Shown: in pieces, positions 18,834-28,376 of the stretch
How positions within the stretch are numbered: position 1 is the stretch's first letter
Layout of the letters: the number at the start of each line of letters is the position of its first letter
Origin: Hydrogenophaga sp. NFH-34
Lineage (GTDB): Bacteria; Pseudomonadota; Gammaproteobacteria; Burkholderiales; Burkholderiaceae_C
Assembly: GCF_021401345.1 (NCBI RefSeq)
Contig: NZ_JACBGE010000002.1
Location: 62,001-126,000, forward strand
Length of the DNA: 64,000 nt
Direction: 5' to 3'
Notes under the pieces: model-generated
Database searches by the model: none
The model's input: only the letters and a program-made list of their open reading frames with translations
Told to the model about the DNA's origin: nothing
Translations under genes and position numbers: made by a program

Positions 18834-19430
18834 TCAGACGCTACATCGCACCTGAGCGAACGGCACGGGCGCGAACCCGGCCGCGATCGGCATTCGAAGC
18901 CCTTCCTGGAGCAGGAGATTCACCGCATCGTCCAGCCGCTGGCCGATGTCGGTAACGAGGCGGTACTGGCCCTCAACGTCTTTGGGAATCTGCACGTCGG
19001 TGGCGTAGACACCGGGCAGGATGTGGCGCGCCCCGAGCGACTGCAACACCGGCCGCAGCGCGTAGTCCAGCGCCAGCATGTGGTGCGGGCTGCCGCCGGT
19101 GGCCAGTGGCAGCACCGCCTTGCCCTTGAGCGCGGTCTGCGGCAGCAGGTCCAGAAACACCTTGAGCACCCCGCTGTAGGCCGCCTTGTAGACCGGCGTG
19201 GCGATCACCAGCGCACGGGCCTGGGCCACCTGCTCGATGGCCCGGGCCACGCTCGCATGGCCCCAGTCGGCCAGCAGCAGCGCCTGCGGCGACAGGTCGC
19301 GCACGCGCAGCCGGTCGACCGGAAGGCGGCGCGCATCGACCAGTTGGTGCAGGCGTTGTTCGACCCCGTCGAGCAGCGCCGCAGAACGCGAGTGCTCGGT
19401 GGGGCTGCCGCCGATCAGCAGGACAGACAT
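18834..19430 (-). CDS. ssuE: NAD(P)H-dependent FMN reductase
   Basis: A 198-residue flavodoxin-fold reductase. The start at 19430 opens MSVLLIGGSPTEHSRSAALL, the flavin phosphate-binding loop; the longer frame upstream overlaps the sbp gene and is a shadow. ATPVYKAAYSGVLKVFLD and LPLATGGSPHHM are SsuE hallmarks. It reduces FMN with NAD(P)H and passes FMNH2 to SsuD. The gene is 32 bp downstream of the sulfate-binding protein gene. A GC hairpin with an adjacent T tract lies just after its stop near 18789-18818. Confidence 0.93.
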   Translation of the reverse strand: MSVLLIGGSPTEHSRSAALLDGVEQRLHQLVDARRLPVDRLRVRDLSPQALLLADWGHASVARAIEQVAQARALVIATPVYKAAYSGVLKVFLDLLPQTALKGKAVLPLATGGSPHHMLALDYALRPVLQSLGARHILPGVYATDVQIPKDVEGQYRLVTDIGQRLDDAVNLLLQEGLRMPIAAGFAPVPFAQVRCSV

Positions 19431-19462
19431 GCTCAGAGACTCCGGTGATTGGGCCGCGCGGC

Positions 19463-20476
19463 TTACTTCTTGGTGTAGATCTGGTCGAAGGTGCCGCCAT
19501 CGGCGAAATGCACCTTGGCCGCCTGTGTCCAGCCCCCGAAGGCCTCGTCGATCTTGAACAGGTTGATCTTGGGCAGTTGCTTGGCGTACTTGGCCTGCGC
19601 CTTGGCCGAGGTGGGTCGGTAGAAGTGCTTGCCGATGATGTCCTGCGCCTCTTCGGTGTAGAGGAATTCCAGGTAGGCCTGTGCCACGGCGCGCGTGCCC
19701 TTCTTGTCCACGTTCTTGTCGACCACGGTCACGGCCGGTTCGGCCAGGATCGACAGGCTCGGGTAGATGAAGTCCACCTTGCTGCCGAACTCCTTTTCCA
19801 GCAGGTAGGCCTCGTTCTCCCAGGCGATCAGCACGTCGCCCTGGTTGCGCTGCGAGAAGGTGATGGTCGAGCCGCGCGCGCCGGTGTCGAGCACGGGCAC
19901 GTTGTTGTAGAGCTTGGCCACGAACTCTTTGGCCTTGTCGTCGCCACCGTACTTGCGCTTGGCGAATTCCCAGGCGGCCAGGTAATTCCAGCGGGCACCG
20001 CCCGAGGTCTTGGGGTTGGGCGTGATGACCTTGACATCGGGGCGAATGAGGTCGTCCCAGTCCTTGATGTTTTTGGGGTTGCCGGCGCGCGTCACCAGCA
20101 CGATGGTGGAGGCGTAGGGCGTGCTGTTGAGCGGCAGGCGCTTCTGCCAGTCGGCCGGGATCCAGTTGCCGTGCGTGTGCAGCGCGTCGGTGTCGCCCGC
20201 CAGGGCCAGCGTGGCGACATCGGCGTCCAGGCCGTCGATGATGGCGCGGGCCTGTTTGCCCGAACCGCCGTGGCTTTGTTTGATGCTCACGTCCTGGCCG
20301 GTCTTGGCCTTCCAGAACTTGACGAAGGCCGCGTTGTAGTCGACGTACAGCTCGCGCGTCGGGTCGTAGGACACGTTGAGCAGGGTCACGGGCGCAGGCT
20401 GGGCCCAGACGGGCAGCGCCGGCAGCGCGATCGCGGTGGCCAAGGCAGCGGTGAACAGGTGGCGGCGGGTGGTCAT
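19463..20476 (-). CDS. sbp: Periplasmic sulfate-binding protein
   Basis: A 337-residue sulfate/thiosulfate-binding protein. The start at 20476 has GGAG seven bases upstream on the coding strand and opens [12 protein letters not shown], with a signal peptide ending at [18 protein letters not shown] and [20 protein letters not shown] are the anion-binding loops of Sbp/Cys[14 protein letters not shown] follows. The matching permease genes cysT/W and ATPase cysA are not in the window, so it must work with a transporter encoded elsewhere. As first gene of the leftward run, it probably shares its promoter with ssu. Confidence 0.94.
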   Translation of the reverse strand: MTTRRHLFTAALATAIALPALPVWAQPAPVTLLNVSYDPTRELYVDYNAAFVKFWKAKTGQDVSIKQSHGGSGKQARAIIDGLDADVATLALAGDTDALHTHGNWIPADWQKRLPLNSTPYASTIVLVTRAGNPKNIKDWDDLIRPDVKVITPNPKTSGGARWNYLAAWEFAKRKYGGDDKAKEFVAKLYNNVPVLDTGARGSTITFSQRNQGDVLIAWENEAYLLEKEFGSKVDFIYPSLSILAEPAVTVVDKNVDKKGTRAVAQAYLEFLYTEEAQDIIGKHFYRPTSAKAQAKYAKQLPKINLFKIDEAFGGWTQAAKVHFADGGTFDQIYTKK

Positions 20477-20720
20477 GAAAAAACTCCAGGCGGTGAAGAG
20501 AACGGAACGGATCATGAAAGCCGCACCACAAAACTGGAACGAATACGTTTTCAGTTGTTTATGACGAAAACAGCTATGGAGACCCCGATGCGCCTGCCGC
20601 ACCCGCCATTCGCCCCCCCAGGTCCCGCCATTTTTCCTATGGAAGCCTTAAAAACTATCAAACCAAAAATATCGATAGATTTATAGAATCCTCCCATCCC
20701 CACCCTTTCTTTCCGTGCCC
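20477..20720. promoter_or_regulatory. Divergent control region of sbp/ssu and the ZIP gene
   Basis: The 244 bases between the divergent sbp and ZIP genes are clearly more AT-rich than their surroundings. Near 20549-20574 is an inverted repeat, gttttc and gaaaac separated by 14 bases, inside an AT-rich stretch on the sbp side that would suit a CysB-type site. On the ZIP side, at about 20646-20685, is an AT tract with tatcgata and ttatag that could hold the rightward promoter. No exact consensus promoter can be named. Confidence 0.45.
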
Positions 20721-21746
20721 ATGACCGCTCTCATTCGCCAGTTGAATCCGGTATGGACCCAGGTGCAGCGCCTGGAACTGCCCGTCCCGCCCCATGCCCT
20801 GCGCCAGGTCCTGCTCGCCCTGGGCGCCGGTCTGCTGCTGATGGCCGGCCTGGCCGCGGCCAGCACCTTCTGGGCCCCGACGCGCCACTGGTGGGACGCG
20901 GCCGGCGCCGGCAGCGCGCTGACCGCCGGTGTGCAGGCCTCGCTGCTCGCGGCCCTGGCCACGGCCGTCGGCGCGCTGCCGGTGTTTCTGGTGCAGCGCG
21001 TGAGCAAGCGGCAGGAGTCGGCCCTCATGGCTTTTTCGGCCGGCGTGATGCTGGCCGCGGCCCTCTTCGCCCTGCTGCTGCCCTCGCTGGCCGCCGGACG
21101 CGCACTGCTGGCGCCGTCCGGCCAGGCCAGTTCCGGGGCTGCGGGCCTGACGGCCATCGGCCTCGTTCTGGGCATGGGCCTGATGATGGCGATCGACCGC
21201 TTCATGCCCCACGAACACCCGGTGCTGCCGCCGGCCGCGCCCGGCCATGCCGGCATGTGGGTGGCGGCCGACGGGCTCGCCAATCCGGCCCACCAGCGCG
21301 CCTGGCTCATGGTGCTGGCCATCCTCATCCACAACGTGCCCGAAGGCCTGGCCGTGGGCGCCGCCTACGCCGGCCTGGACCCCTCGACCTCCGAAGGCGG
21401 CCAGGGCGGTGCCTCGGTCGCGCTGGCCATCGGCCTGCAGAACATGCCCGAAGGCCTGATCGTTGCCATGGCCCTGCGCACGCTGGGCCAGAGCGTGGCC
21501 AGGTCCTGGGCCGTGGCCGCGCTCTCCGGTCTGGCCGAACCCTTCGGCGCCCTGCTCGGCCTGGTGGCGCTGGGCAGCCTGCCCGCCTTCTACCCGGTCG
21601 GCCTGGCCGTCGCGGCCGGCGCCATGCTGTTCGTGGTCAGCCACGAAATGATCCCCGAGACGCACCGCAACGGCTTCGAGGGCCTGGCCTCGGTCACGCT
21701 CATGGCGGGCTTCATCTTCATGATGGGGCTGAACGAGGTGCTCTGA
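20721..21746 (+). CDS. ZIP family divalent metal transporter
   Basis: A 341-residue inner-membrane protein of the ZIP family with about eight membrane segments. The metal-binding helices contain HNVPEGLAVG (His204) and the paired QNMPEG, plus SHEMIPETHRNG near residue 308, all in canonical positions. A His-containing loop (FMPHEHP, 161-167) lies between helices 3 and 4. The family imports zinc, iron or manganese. An ATG two codons upstream (20715) is an alternative start. It is divergent from sbp with no sign of functional linkage, and is followed by REP-like repeats. Confidence 0.9.
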   Translation: MTALIRQLNPVWTQVQRLELPVPPHALRQVLLALGAGLLLMAGLAAASTFWAPTRHWWDAAGAGSALTAGVQASLLAALATAVGALPVFLVQRVSKRQESALMAFSAGVMLAAALFALLLPSLAAGRALLAPSGQASSGAAGLTAIGLVLGMGLMMAIDRFMPHEHPVLPPAAPGHAGMWVAADGLANPAHQRAWLMVLAILIHNVPEGLAVGAAYAGLDPSTSEGGQGGASVALAIGLQNMPEGLIVAMALRTLGQSVARSWAVAALSGLAEPFGALLGLVALGSLPAFYPVGLAVAAGAMLFVVSHEMIPETHRNGFEGLASVTLMAGFIFMMGLNEVL

Positions 21747-21753
21747 CGCCCTG

Positions 21754-21858
21754 GCCCGTCATGCCCGCGCTGCGGTGGCCCGCCACACCACGCTGCCTGG
21801 GCCCATCGTGCCCCCACCACCTCGCCCGTCATGCCCGCGCAGGCGGGCATCCAGCGTT
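21754..21858. repeat. REP-like palindromic repeats
   Basis: The 17-mer gcccgtcatgcccgcgc occurs at 21754-21770 and 21824-21840. The second copy continues into aggcgggcat, giving a hairpin with an 8-bp stem (atgcccgc with gcgggcat, 21831-21850). This is the form of dispersed extragenic palindromes common in betaproteobacteria. They fill the gap between the ZIP gene and the MBL gene and may act in mRNA 3' end protection. Confidence 0.75.
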
Positions 21859-21915
21859 CCCGCACCCCGGCGGCCAGCACCCCGGGCGCCCAGACAACGG
21901 GGGTAACATGGCCGC

Positions 21916-23280
21916 ATGAGCGTCCTCGTCCGATTCCTCGGAGCCGCCGGTACCGTCACCGGCTCCAAATACCTAGTCGAACACGATGGCCACAGTCTCA
22001 TGGTGGACTGCGGCCTGTTCCAGGGCTACAAGCAGCTGCGGCTGCGCAACCGCGACCCGTTGCCCATCCTGCCCAACAAGCTCGGGGCGCTGATCCTCAC
22101 GCACGCCCACCTGGACCACTCGGGCTACCTGCCGCTGCTGGCCAAGGAAGGCTTTCACAGCAAGGTCTGGTGCACACCGGCCACCCGCGATCTGGCGCAG
22201 ATCCTGCTGCCCGACAGCGGGCATCTGCAGGAAGAAGACGCGGCCTTCGCCAACCGCAAAGGCTTCAGCAAACACGCGCCCGCGCTGCCGCTCTACACCG
22301 AAGAAGATGCGCTGCGCAGCCTCAAGCTGCTGCGCACGGTGCCGCTGCACCAGCCCTTCGAGCCGCTGCCCGGCTGGCAGGCCAGCTTCACCGGCGCCGG
22401 TCACATCCTCGGTGCGGCCAGCCTGCTGCTGGAAGTGGGCGGCAAGCGCCTGCTGTTCTCGGGCGACCTCGGCCGTCCCGACGACCTGCTGATGCTGCCG
22501 CCCGAACCGCCGCCGGCGGCCGACGCGGTGTTCATCGAATCCACCTATGGCGACCGCGAGCATCCGCAGGAAGACGTGCTGGCCGAACTGGGCCCGGCCC
22601 TGCAGCGCGCAGCGGCCCGCGGGGGCACGGCGGTGGTGCCGGTCTTCGCCGTCGGGCGGGCCCAGGAAATCCTGCACGCCATCGTGCAGCTCAAGGCCCG
22701 CGACGCGCTGCCGCGCCACCTGCCGGTGTACCTGGACAGCCCCATGGCCATCCACAGCACAGGCCTGTTCGCCCGCCATCTGGGCGAACACCGGCTCGAC
22801 GCGGCCGAATGCCGGGCCATGGAACATTCGGCCGAGATGGCCATGTCGGTCGAGCAGTCCAAGGCCATCGCCATGAACCACGGCCCCAAGGTGATCCTGG
22901 CCGCCAGCGGCATGGCCACCGGCGGGCGCGTGCTGCACCACCTGGCGCGCTACCTGAGCGACCACCGCAACATGGTCGTGCTCACCGGCTACCAGGCGCC
23001 CGGCACCCGGGGTGCCTCGCTGGCCGGGCACGCGCTCACCCTGCGCCTGCACGGGCAGGACCTGCCGGTGCGCGCCGAAATCGTGCAACTGGCGTCGGCC
23101 TCCGCCCACGCCGACGCCAGCCAGCTCATGGCCTGGCTGCGGGCCCTGCCCGCCGCCCCCCACCGCGTGTTCGTGGTCCATGGCGACATGGAAGCCTCCG
23201 ACGCGCTGCGCCACCGGGTCGAGGCCGAACTCGGCTGGCCCGCACTCGTGCCGGAACACGGCAGCACCTGGCGGGTCTGA
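21916..23280 (+). CDS. MBL-fold/beta-CASP RNA-specificity hydrolase
   Basis: A 454-residue metallo-beta-lactamase protein. The zinc motif THAHLDHSG (His63, His65, Asp67, His68) is intact, followed by GAGHILGAAS and FSGDLGRP. The beta-CASP half includes FAVGRAQEIL, ASGMATGGRVLHHL and the C-terminal SASAHAD with the late HGD motif. Bacterial relatives are annotated as exonuclease or mRNA 3'-end (CPSF-like) hydrolases; the natural substrate is not settled. The start at 21916 opens MSVLVRFLGAAGTVTGS, the usual N terminus. A 21-base hairpin follows the stop. Confidence 0.9.
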   Translation: MSVLVRFLGAAGTVTGSKYLVEHDGHSLMVDCGLFQGYKQLRLRNRDPLPILPNKLGALILTHAHLDHSGYLPLLAKEGFHSKVWCTPATRDLAQILLPDSGHLQEEDAAFANRKGFSKHAPALPLYTEEDALRSLKLLRTVPLHQPFEPLPGWQASFTGAGHILGAASLLLEVGGKRLLFSGDLGRPDDLLMLPPEPPPAADAVFIESTYGDREHPQEDVLAELGPALQRAAARGGTAVVPVFAVGRAQEILHAIVQLKARDALPRHLPVYLDSPMAIHSTGLFARHLGEHRLDAAECRAMEHSAEMAMSVEQSKAIAMNHGPKVILAASGMATGGRVLHHLARYLSDHRNMVVLTGYQAPGTRGASLAGHALTLRLHGQDLPVRAEIVQLASASAHADASQLMAWLRALPAAPHRVFVVHGDMEASDALRHRVEAELGWPALVPEHGSTWRV

Positions 23281-23309
23281 CACCGTCTGCCCCACCCACC
23301 CCACCGAAC

Positions 23310-23330
23310 GGGGCAGGCCTGACCTGCCCC
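23310..23330 (+). terminator. Hairpin after the MBL gene
   Basis: A perfect 8-bp stem, ggggcagg with cctgcccc, and a 5-base loop lie 30 bp after the stop. The following T run is short and broken, so it is a weak terminator or a processing hairpin. Confidence 0.4.
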
Positions 23331-23357
23331 GCCCTGTTTCAGCCGCCACAGACCGTC

Positions 23358-24569
23358 ATGAACAAGTCCCTCCCCCTGCTGACCGCGGCCCTGCTGATGG
23401 GCGCCGGCCTCCCCGCTTCCGCCCAAACCGAAAACAGCGTCTCCGACGCCGCTTTCCAGGCCTGCCTGCAACGGCTGGCGCCCGCCGCGCGCGAAGCGCG
23501 CGTGTCCGCCGAAGCCTATGCCCGTTTCACGCGCGGCCTCACCCCCGACGCCGACGTGCTGGCCAAGCTGGACAACCAGCCCGAGTTCCGCACCCCGATC
23601 TGGGACTACCTGGCCGGTCTGGTCGATGACGAGCGCGTGGCCGAAGGCCGGGCCCTGCTCGCGCGGCATGCCGAGGTGCTGGCCCGGGTCGAACAGCGTT
23701 TCGGCGTCGACCCCGCCACCGTGGTCGCGGTCTGGGGCGTGGAAAGCAATTTCGGCCAGAGCTTCGGCCGCTACCCGCTGCCGCAGGCCCTGGGCACGCT
23801 GGCCTGTTTCGGCCGCCGGCAAGGCTTCTTCCAGGGCGAGTTCTTTTCGGCCTTGCGCATTCTGCAGGCCGGTGACGTGACGCCCGAACGCCTGGTGGGT
23901 TCCTGGGCCGGCGCCTTCGGTCACACCCAGTTCATGCCGACCACGTTCGAACGGCTGGCGGTCGACTTCGACGGCGACGGCCGGCGCGACCTGATGGACA
24001 GCACGCCCGACGCACTGGCCTCCACCGCCAACTTCCTGGCCAAGGCCGGCTGGCGCGGCGGCCAGCCCTGGGGATTCGAGGTCCGGCTGCCCGCCCACCT
24101 GAACACCGCCAGCGAGGGCCGGCGCACCAAGCGCCCGATGAGCGAGTGGATCGCGCGCGGCGTGCGGCGCGTCGACGGCAGCCCGTTGCCCGACGGCCTG
24201 GGCAGCGCCGGGCTGATGACGCCGGCCGGTCCGCGCGGGCCTGCCTTCCTCGTGTTCCGCAATTTCGACGCCATCTACAGCTACAACGCCGCCGAAAGCT
24301 ACGGCTTGGCCATCGCCCACCTGAGCGACCGCCTGCGCGGTGCCGGCCCCTTCGCCACGCCCTGGCCGACCGACGACCCCGGGCTCTCGCGCGCAGAGCG
24401 GCGCGAACTGCAGGGGCTGCTGATCATGCGCGGGCACGATATCGGCGCGGTGGATGGCATGCTGGGCGAACGCAGCCGCGACGCCATCCGCGTGGAACAG
24501 CAGCGCCTGGGTCAGGAGACCAACGGCCGGGCAGGCCAGAAACTGCTGCGCGCGCTGCGCGGCGGCTGA
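23358..24569 (+). CDS. Lytic murein transglycosylase, MltB type with peptidoglycan-binding tail
   Basis: A 403-residue exported enzyme. The start at 23358 gives a Sec signal peptide (LLTAALLMGAGLPASAQT). The transglycosylase domain contains WGVESNFGQSFGRYP, with catalytic Glu129, and SWAGAFGHTQFMPTTF. The last 60 residues (LQGLLIMRGHDIGAVDGMLG) form a PG_binding_1 domain. It cleaves the MurNAc-GlcNAc bond in the periplasm with formation of 1,6-anhydroMurNAc. There is no lipobox, so unlike E. coli MltB it should be soluble in the periplasm. Confidence 0.92.
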   Translation: MNKSLPLLTAALLMGAGLPASAQTENSVSDAAFQACLQRLAPAAREARVSAEAYARFTRGLTPDADVLAKLDNQPEFRTPIWDYLAGLVDDERVAEGRALLARHAEVLARVEQRFGVDPATVVAVWGVESNFGQSFGRYPLPQALGTLACFGRRQGFFQGEFFSALRILQAGDVTPERLVGSWAGAFGHTQFMPTTFERLAVDFDGDGRRDLMDSTPDALASTANFLAKAGWRGGQPWGFEVRLPAHLNTASEGRRTKRPMSEWIARGVRRVDGSPLPDGLGSAGLMTPAGPRGPAFLVFRNFDAIYSYNAAESYGLAIAHLSDRLRGAGPFATPWPTDDPGLSRAERRELQGLLIMRGHDIGAVDGMLGERSRDAIRVEQQRLGQETNGRAGQKLLRALRGG

Positions 24570-24591
24570 GCCGGCCGCGCGGCCGCTGCGG

Positions 24592-25014
24592 TCACATCAC
24601 GACCGCAAAGTTGAACGCGTCGGCTTCCTGGACCCAGCTGCGCACGAACGCCAGCACCTCGCGCAGCTCGGTCGCCACCGCCTCGCGGTCGTTGCGCAGC
24701 AGGCCCAGGCGCGGGCGCTGGTTCTCCACATGGATGAGCAGCCCTTCGAGCAAGGCCAGCGCCTGCCCCATGGGCAGCCACTGGCCCCTGCGCGCCATCA
24801 CCTCGTCGGTCGACGACAGCCCTTCTGGCAAGGCCTGGTCCGAGGTGTTGTAGTGCAGATCGGTGGTGTCGCAGGCCGACAGGAACGGGGGCAGTTCCAG
24901 GCGCCGCGACAGCACGTCGAGCCGATTCCGGTGCCGGTACAGCGCCAGGCGGTCCGTGCCGTCGCTGAGCGCCTGCCCCCGCACCCGCACATAGGCCCAG
25001 AGCACCATGCTCAT
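24592..25014 (-). CDS. Hypothetical protein
   Basis: A 140-residue protein with no domain I recognise. Its start overlaps the stop of the ybjQ-like gene as ATGA, so it is the second gene of that small operon; it converges with the transglycosylase gene. It is soluble and mostly helical, with no signal peptide, and has a conserved-looking centre ([10 protein letters not shown]) followed by [16 protein letters not shown], which suggests a real protein. Confidence 0.75.
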   Translation of the reverse strand: MSMVLWAYVRVRGQALSDGTDRLALYRHRNRLDVLSRRLELPPFLSACDTTDLHYNTSDQALPEGLSSTDEVMARRGQWLPMGQALALLEGLLIHVENQRPRLGLLRNDREAVATELREVLAFVRSWVQEADAFNFAVVM

Positions 25015-25358
25015 GGCAGTTTCACCGCCGTGCCGCTGACCGCCACCATCATCATGCCGTTGGTCTCGCCCAGCACTTCGTAGTCGAAATCGATGCCGAT
25101 GACGCCCTCGGCACCGCGCTCCCGCGCGGCCTCGATCAGGTCTTCCAGCGCGGCATCACGGGCACCGGCCAGGGCCCGCTCGTAGCCACCGGCGCGCCCG
25201 CCGACCACGTCGCGCACCGAGCTGAACAGGTCGCGAAAGATGTTGGCGCCGATGATGGCCTCGCCGTTGACCACACCCAGATAACACGCGCGCGGAATGT
25301 CCGGCGGCGTGGTGGTGGAGAGGAAGAAACCGTCCGTGTTTTTGGAAAACCAGCCCAT
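25011..25358 (-). CDS. YbjQ/UPF0145 family heavy-metal-binding-domain protein
   Basis: A 115-residue protein. The start at 25358 is chosen because conserved sequence begins soon after; the open frame upstream crosses the bacterioferritin gene. [21 protein letters not shown] and [24 protein letters not shown] match the YbjQ family, which forms pentamers and has no firmly known function. [12 protein letters not shown] is the conserved C-terminal strand pair. It is coupled to the hypothetical gene downstream. Confidence 0.88.
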   Translation of the reverse strand: MGWFSKNTDGFFLSTTTPPDIPRACYLGVVNGEAIIGANIFRDLFSSVRDVVGGRAGGYERALAGARDAALEDLIEAARERGAEGVIGIDFDYEVLGETNGMMMVAVSGTAVKLP

Positions 25359-25568
25359 ACCCACCTTCCAGTCAAAGAGACGCCAGCCGCCCACGCGGCC
25401 TGCGCCGATTCTCGCACCAGCGACCTGTGGCGCCGGCGGAATGCGAATGCCTCCAATGCGGCTCTTCAGGCCCAGTCGCATCCAGACCGGGCTCGCAAGG
25501 CCAAACCGCCCAGCAGCCGCCAAAAGCCCGATACTGCGCATTTGATCCTGAATACCGAGACCGACACC

Positions 25569-26033
25569 ATGCAAGGCCACCCCGACGTCATCGAATGCCT
25601 CAAGGAACTGCTGCGCGGCGAACTCGCCGCCCGCGACCAGTACTTCATCCACTCGCGCACCTACGAAGACCAGGGCTTCACCCAGCTGTACACGCGCATC
25701 GACCATGAGATGGCCGAAGAGACCCAGCACGCCGACGCGCTGATCCGCCGCATCCTGATGCTGGGCGCGCGCCCCGACATGCGGCCCCACGCCTTCGAGC
25801 CGGGCCTGACGGTGCCTGAGATGCTGCGCAAGGATCTGGACGTCGAGTACAGCGTGCGCGCCAGCCTGAAGGAAGGCATCGCGCTGTGCGAGCGCCTGGC
25901 CGACTTCGTCAGCCGCGACATCCTGGTCGCGCAGCTCGGCGACACCGAAACCGACCACGCCTACTGGCTGGAAAAGCAGATCGGCCTGATCGACAAGGTC
26001 GGTCTGCAGAATTACCTGCAGTCGCAAACCTGA
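25569..26033 (+). CDS. bfr: Bacterioferritin-type ferritin lacking the haem-ligand Met52
   Basis: A 154-residue four-helix ferritin. I choose ATG 25569 because Bfr proteins begin MQGHP/MKGD; the frame opens 27 bases earlier. Ferroxidase ligands Glu18, Glu51 and His54 are present, as is the C-terminal [22 protein letters not shown]. In E. coli Bfr, Met52 binds haem between subunits; here the aligned residue is Thr52 ([11 protein letters not shown]). This fits the haem-free subunit type found in mixed bacterioferritins. It stores iron in the cytoplasm. It converges with thiQ. Confidence 0.9.
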   Translation: MQGHPDVIECLKELLRGELAARDQYFIHSRTYEDQGFTQLYTRIDHEMAEETQHADALIRRILMLGARPDMRPHAFEPGLTVPEMLRKDLDVEYSVRASLKEGIALCERLADFVSRDILVAQLGDTETDHAYWLEKQIGLIDKVGLQNYLQSQT

Positions 26034-26057
26034 TCGGTCGCTGCCGGGCGCCGGCCG

Positions 26058-26702
26058 CTACCAGGCGGATTCGAGGCGCCCACCACGCAAGGTCCAGGCC
26101 CGCTGCGCCATGCCGCGTGCTTCCGTCTCGTCGTGCGTGACCAGCACGGCGGCCATGCCGGCCGCGCCAATGCGCTCGGCAAACTCGGCCCGCAACTGCT
26201 CGCGCAGCGCCGCGTCCAGCGCCGAAAAGGGCTCGTCCAGCAGCAGCACCCGCGGCCGGGTGATCAGGGCCCGGGCCAGGGCCACGCGCTGCTGCTCCCC
26301 GCCCGAGAGGGTCCACACCCGGGCCCGCGCGTGCGCTGCCAGGCCCCAGGGCGCGAGCAGCGCTTCGGCCTGCTCGCGCGCCTGCGCGCGCCGATGCCCC
26401 TGCTCGATCAGGCCGAAGGCCACGTTGTCGCGCACGTTCAGGTGCGGGAACAGCGCAAAGTCCTGGAACATCAGCGCAAAACCCCGCCGCTCGGGCGGCA
26501 GCGCGGTGATGTCGGTGTGGTCGAACCAGACCTGCCCCGATTCGGGCGCCTCCAGCCCGGCCGCGATCTTCAGCAGCGTGCTCTTGCCGCTGCCCGAAGC
26601 GCCCAGCAGGGCCACGGTCTCGCCGGCGGCCACGCCCAGGCTCACGCCCCGCAGCAGGGGCTGGCCGTTCCAGTGTTTGTGAATGTCGCGCAACTCAAGC
26701 AT
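26058..26702 (-). CDS. thiQ: Thiamine ABC transporter ATP-binding protein
   Basis: A 214-residue ABC ATPase, short as ThiQ normally is. Walker A is GASGSGKST (34-42), the signature LSGGEQQRVALARAL and Walker B VLLLDEPFSALD. FQDFALFPHLNV follows the Q-loop. The start at 26702 overlaps thiP by 8 bp. Identity as ThiQ rather than a ferric ion ATPase rests on the operon: thiB-thiP-thiQ behind a TPP riboswitch. It drives uptake of thiamine and its phosphates. Confidence 0.9.
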   Translation of the reverse strand: MLELRDIHKHWNGQPLLRGVSLGVAAGETVALLGASGSGKSTLLKIAAGLEAPESGQVWFDHTDITALPPERRGFALMFQDFALFPHLNVRDNVAFGLIEQGHRRAQAREQAEALLAPWGLAAHARARVWTLSGGEQQRVALARALITRPRVLLLDEPFSALDAALREQLRAEFAERIGAAGMAAVLVTHDETEARGMAQRAWTLRGGRLESAW

Positions 26703-28338
26703 GGCTGGCAGTGTCGCCCTTCTGGCCGGATGAGGCACCCGCACCTTCGATCAGCACGAAGGCCAGCAGCGCAAGCCCCATGAGCAGCGCGGCCAGCACC
26801 ATGGCCGCGTCGAGATTGGCCGCCCCGGGCCGGCCCAGGCGCTGGTGGATCAGCGTGGTGAGGGTGATCCACTCGGGCCGCGACAGGAACAGCGTGACCG
26901 CAAACTCGCCCAGCGCCGTGGCCGCCGCGAAGGCGGCGCCGCGGCGCAGCGCGGGCTGCACCAGCGGCAGTGTCACGCGCCAGAACACGCGCCAGGGGGT
27001 GGCCCCCAGCGTGGCCGCCGCCTGGGCCCAGTGGGCCGGCAACTGGTCGAGCGCGGTGGTGAGCGCGCGCGCCACGAAGGGATAGCCCAGCAGCGCGTAG
27101 GCCACCAGCAGCAGCCCCAGGCTGGCGGTCCAGTCGGGGTACAGCAGCAGCAGGCCGAAGGCCACCATCACGGGCGACACCACCAGGGGCAGGTAGGCCA
27201 GAGCCCGCCAGCCCAGCGCCAGACGGCCACGCCCACCGCGCCGCGCCGACACGGCGCCCAGCCAGCGCTGGGCCAGCGCGTGCGCGAGCCCGAGCGCCAC
27301 GGCGAGGGCCAGGGCCGCCGCCGAAAAGCGCAGGGTGTTGCCCAGCGCCTGCAGGGTTTCGGGCGCCCACAGCACCGGTGCGGCGCCCGCCGCCAGCGCG
27401 TGCGCCGCGCGCCACGCAATGGCCAGCAGGGGGGCAGCGCACAGGATGCCAAAGCCCCCCATCACCGCGGCCACGGCGGCCCACTGCCCAGCGCCGGCCG
27501 GCCGGCGCCGGGGCACCGGCACCACGCGCGCCGGCGCTGCCAGCCGCTGCTCGATGGCGGCATACCCCAGCGCGACCGCGCCGGTCAGACCGATCATCCA
27601 GAGCGCCAGCACGCTGGCTGGGCCCAGCGCCAGTTCGTGCGCCACCAGGGTGTAGATCTCCACCTCCACCGTGCTGTAGCGCGGCCCCCCCAGCACGAGC
27701 GCCAGCCCGAAGCCCGAAAAACAGTACAGGAACACCAGGCACACCGCCGCCGCCATCCAGGGCGCGATGGCCGGCCACTCGACGCGCCAGAACGCCCGCC
27801 AGGGTGTCGCCCCCAGGCTGCGCGCGGCCGCCAACCGCGTGGCGTCGATCCGTTCCAGCGCTTCGACACCGGCGCGCACGACCACGCAAAGGTTGAAGAA
27901 CAGGTTGCCGTACAGCAGCAGCCAGGGCGTGTCTTCCAGTTCGATGCCCCAGGCGGCCAGCGGTGCGCCAAGCACACCGCGCGGACCCCACAGCGCCAGC
28001 ACGCCCATGGCCGCCACCAGCGTGGGCACCACGAAGGGCAGCATGAGCAGGCGCAGCAAGGCGCCCCGGCCCGGGAACGTCCAGCGCGCCAGCACCCAGG
28101 CCATGGGCAGCCCGATGGCGAACGCGGCCAGCCCCGTGACCGAAGCTTGCAGGAACGACCACAGCAGCCGCCAGCGCAGGTGCGCGTCCTGCCACAGGGC
28201 CCACCAACGCAACGGCTCACCGCCGAAGGCGTCCCGCCCGGCAAAGGCCTCGGCCAGCAGCCGCATCAACGGCGCCACCTGCACCAGCCCCAGAAACACC
28301 AGGGGCGGCGCCAGCAACAGCCAGCGCGCGCGCTTCAT
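26695..28338 (-). CDS. thiP: Thiamine ABC transporter permease
   Basis: A 547-residue double permease with about twelve membrane segments, formed by two copies of the binding-protein-dependent module. Each half has an EAA-type loop (AAARSLGATPWRAFW in the first, AATLGATPWRVFW in the second). The start at 28338 opens MKRARWLLLAPPLVFLGLVQ. The size matches ThiP/FbpB-type fused permeases. A repeat-containing gap of about 150 bp separates it from thiB, and it overlaps thiQ by 8 bp. Confidence 0.92.
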   Translation of the reverse strand: MKRARWLLLAPPLVFLGLVQVAPLMRLLAEAFAGRDAFGGEPLRWWALWQDAHLRWRLLWSFLQASVTGLAAFAIGLPMAWVLARWTFPGRGALLRLLMLPFVVPTLVAAMGVLALWGPRGVLGAPLAAWGIELEDTPWLLLYGNLFFNLCVVVRAGVEALERIDATRLAAARSLGATPWRAFWRVEWPAIAPWMAAAVCLVFLYCFSGFGLALVLGGPRYSTVEVEIYTLVAHELALGPASVLALWMIGLTGAVALGYAAIEQRLAAPARVVPVPRRRPAGAGQWAAVAAVMGGFGILCAAPLLAIAWRAAHALAAGAAPVLWAPETLQALGNTLRFSAAALALAVALGLAHALAQRWLGAVSARRGGRGRLALGWRALAYLPLVVSPVMVAFGLLLLYPDWTASLGLLLVAYALLGYPFVARALTTALDQLPAHWAQAAATLGATPWRVFWRVTLPLVQPALRRGAAFAAATALGEFAVTLFLSRPEWITLTTLIHQRLGRPGAANLDAAMVLAALLMGLALLAFVLIEGAGASSGQKGDTASHA

Positions 28339-28376
28339 GCGAAAAGGACGCTTCGCGAACGAAGGCCCGCCCCCGC

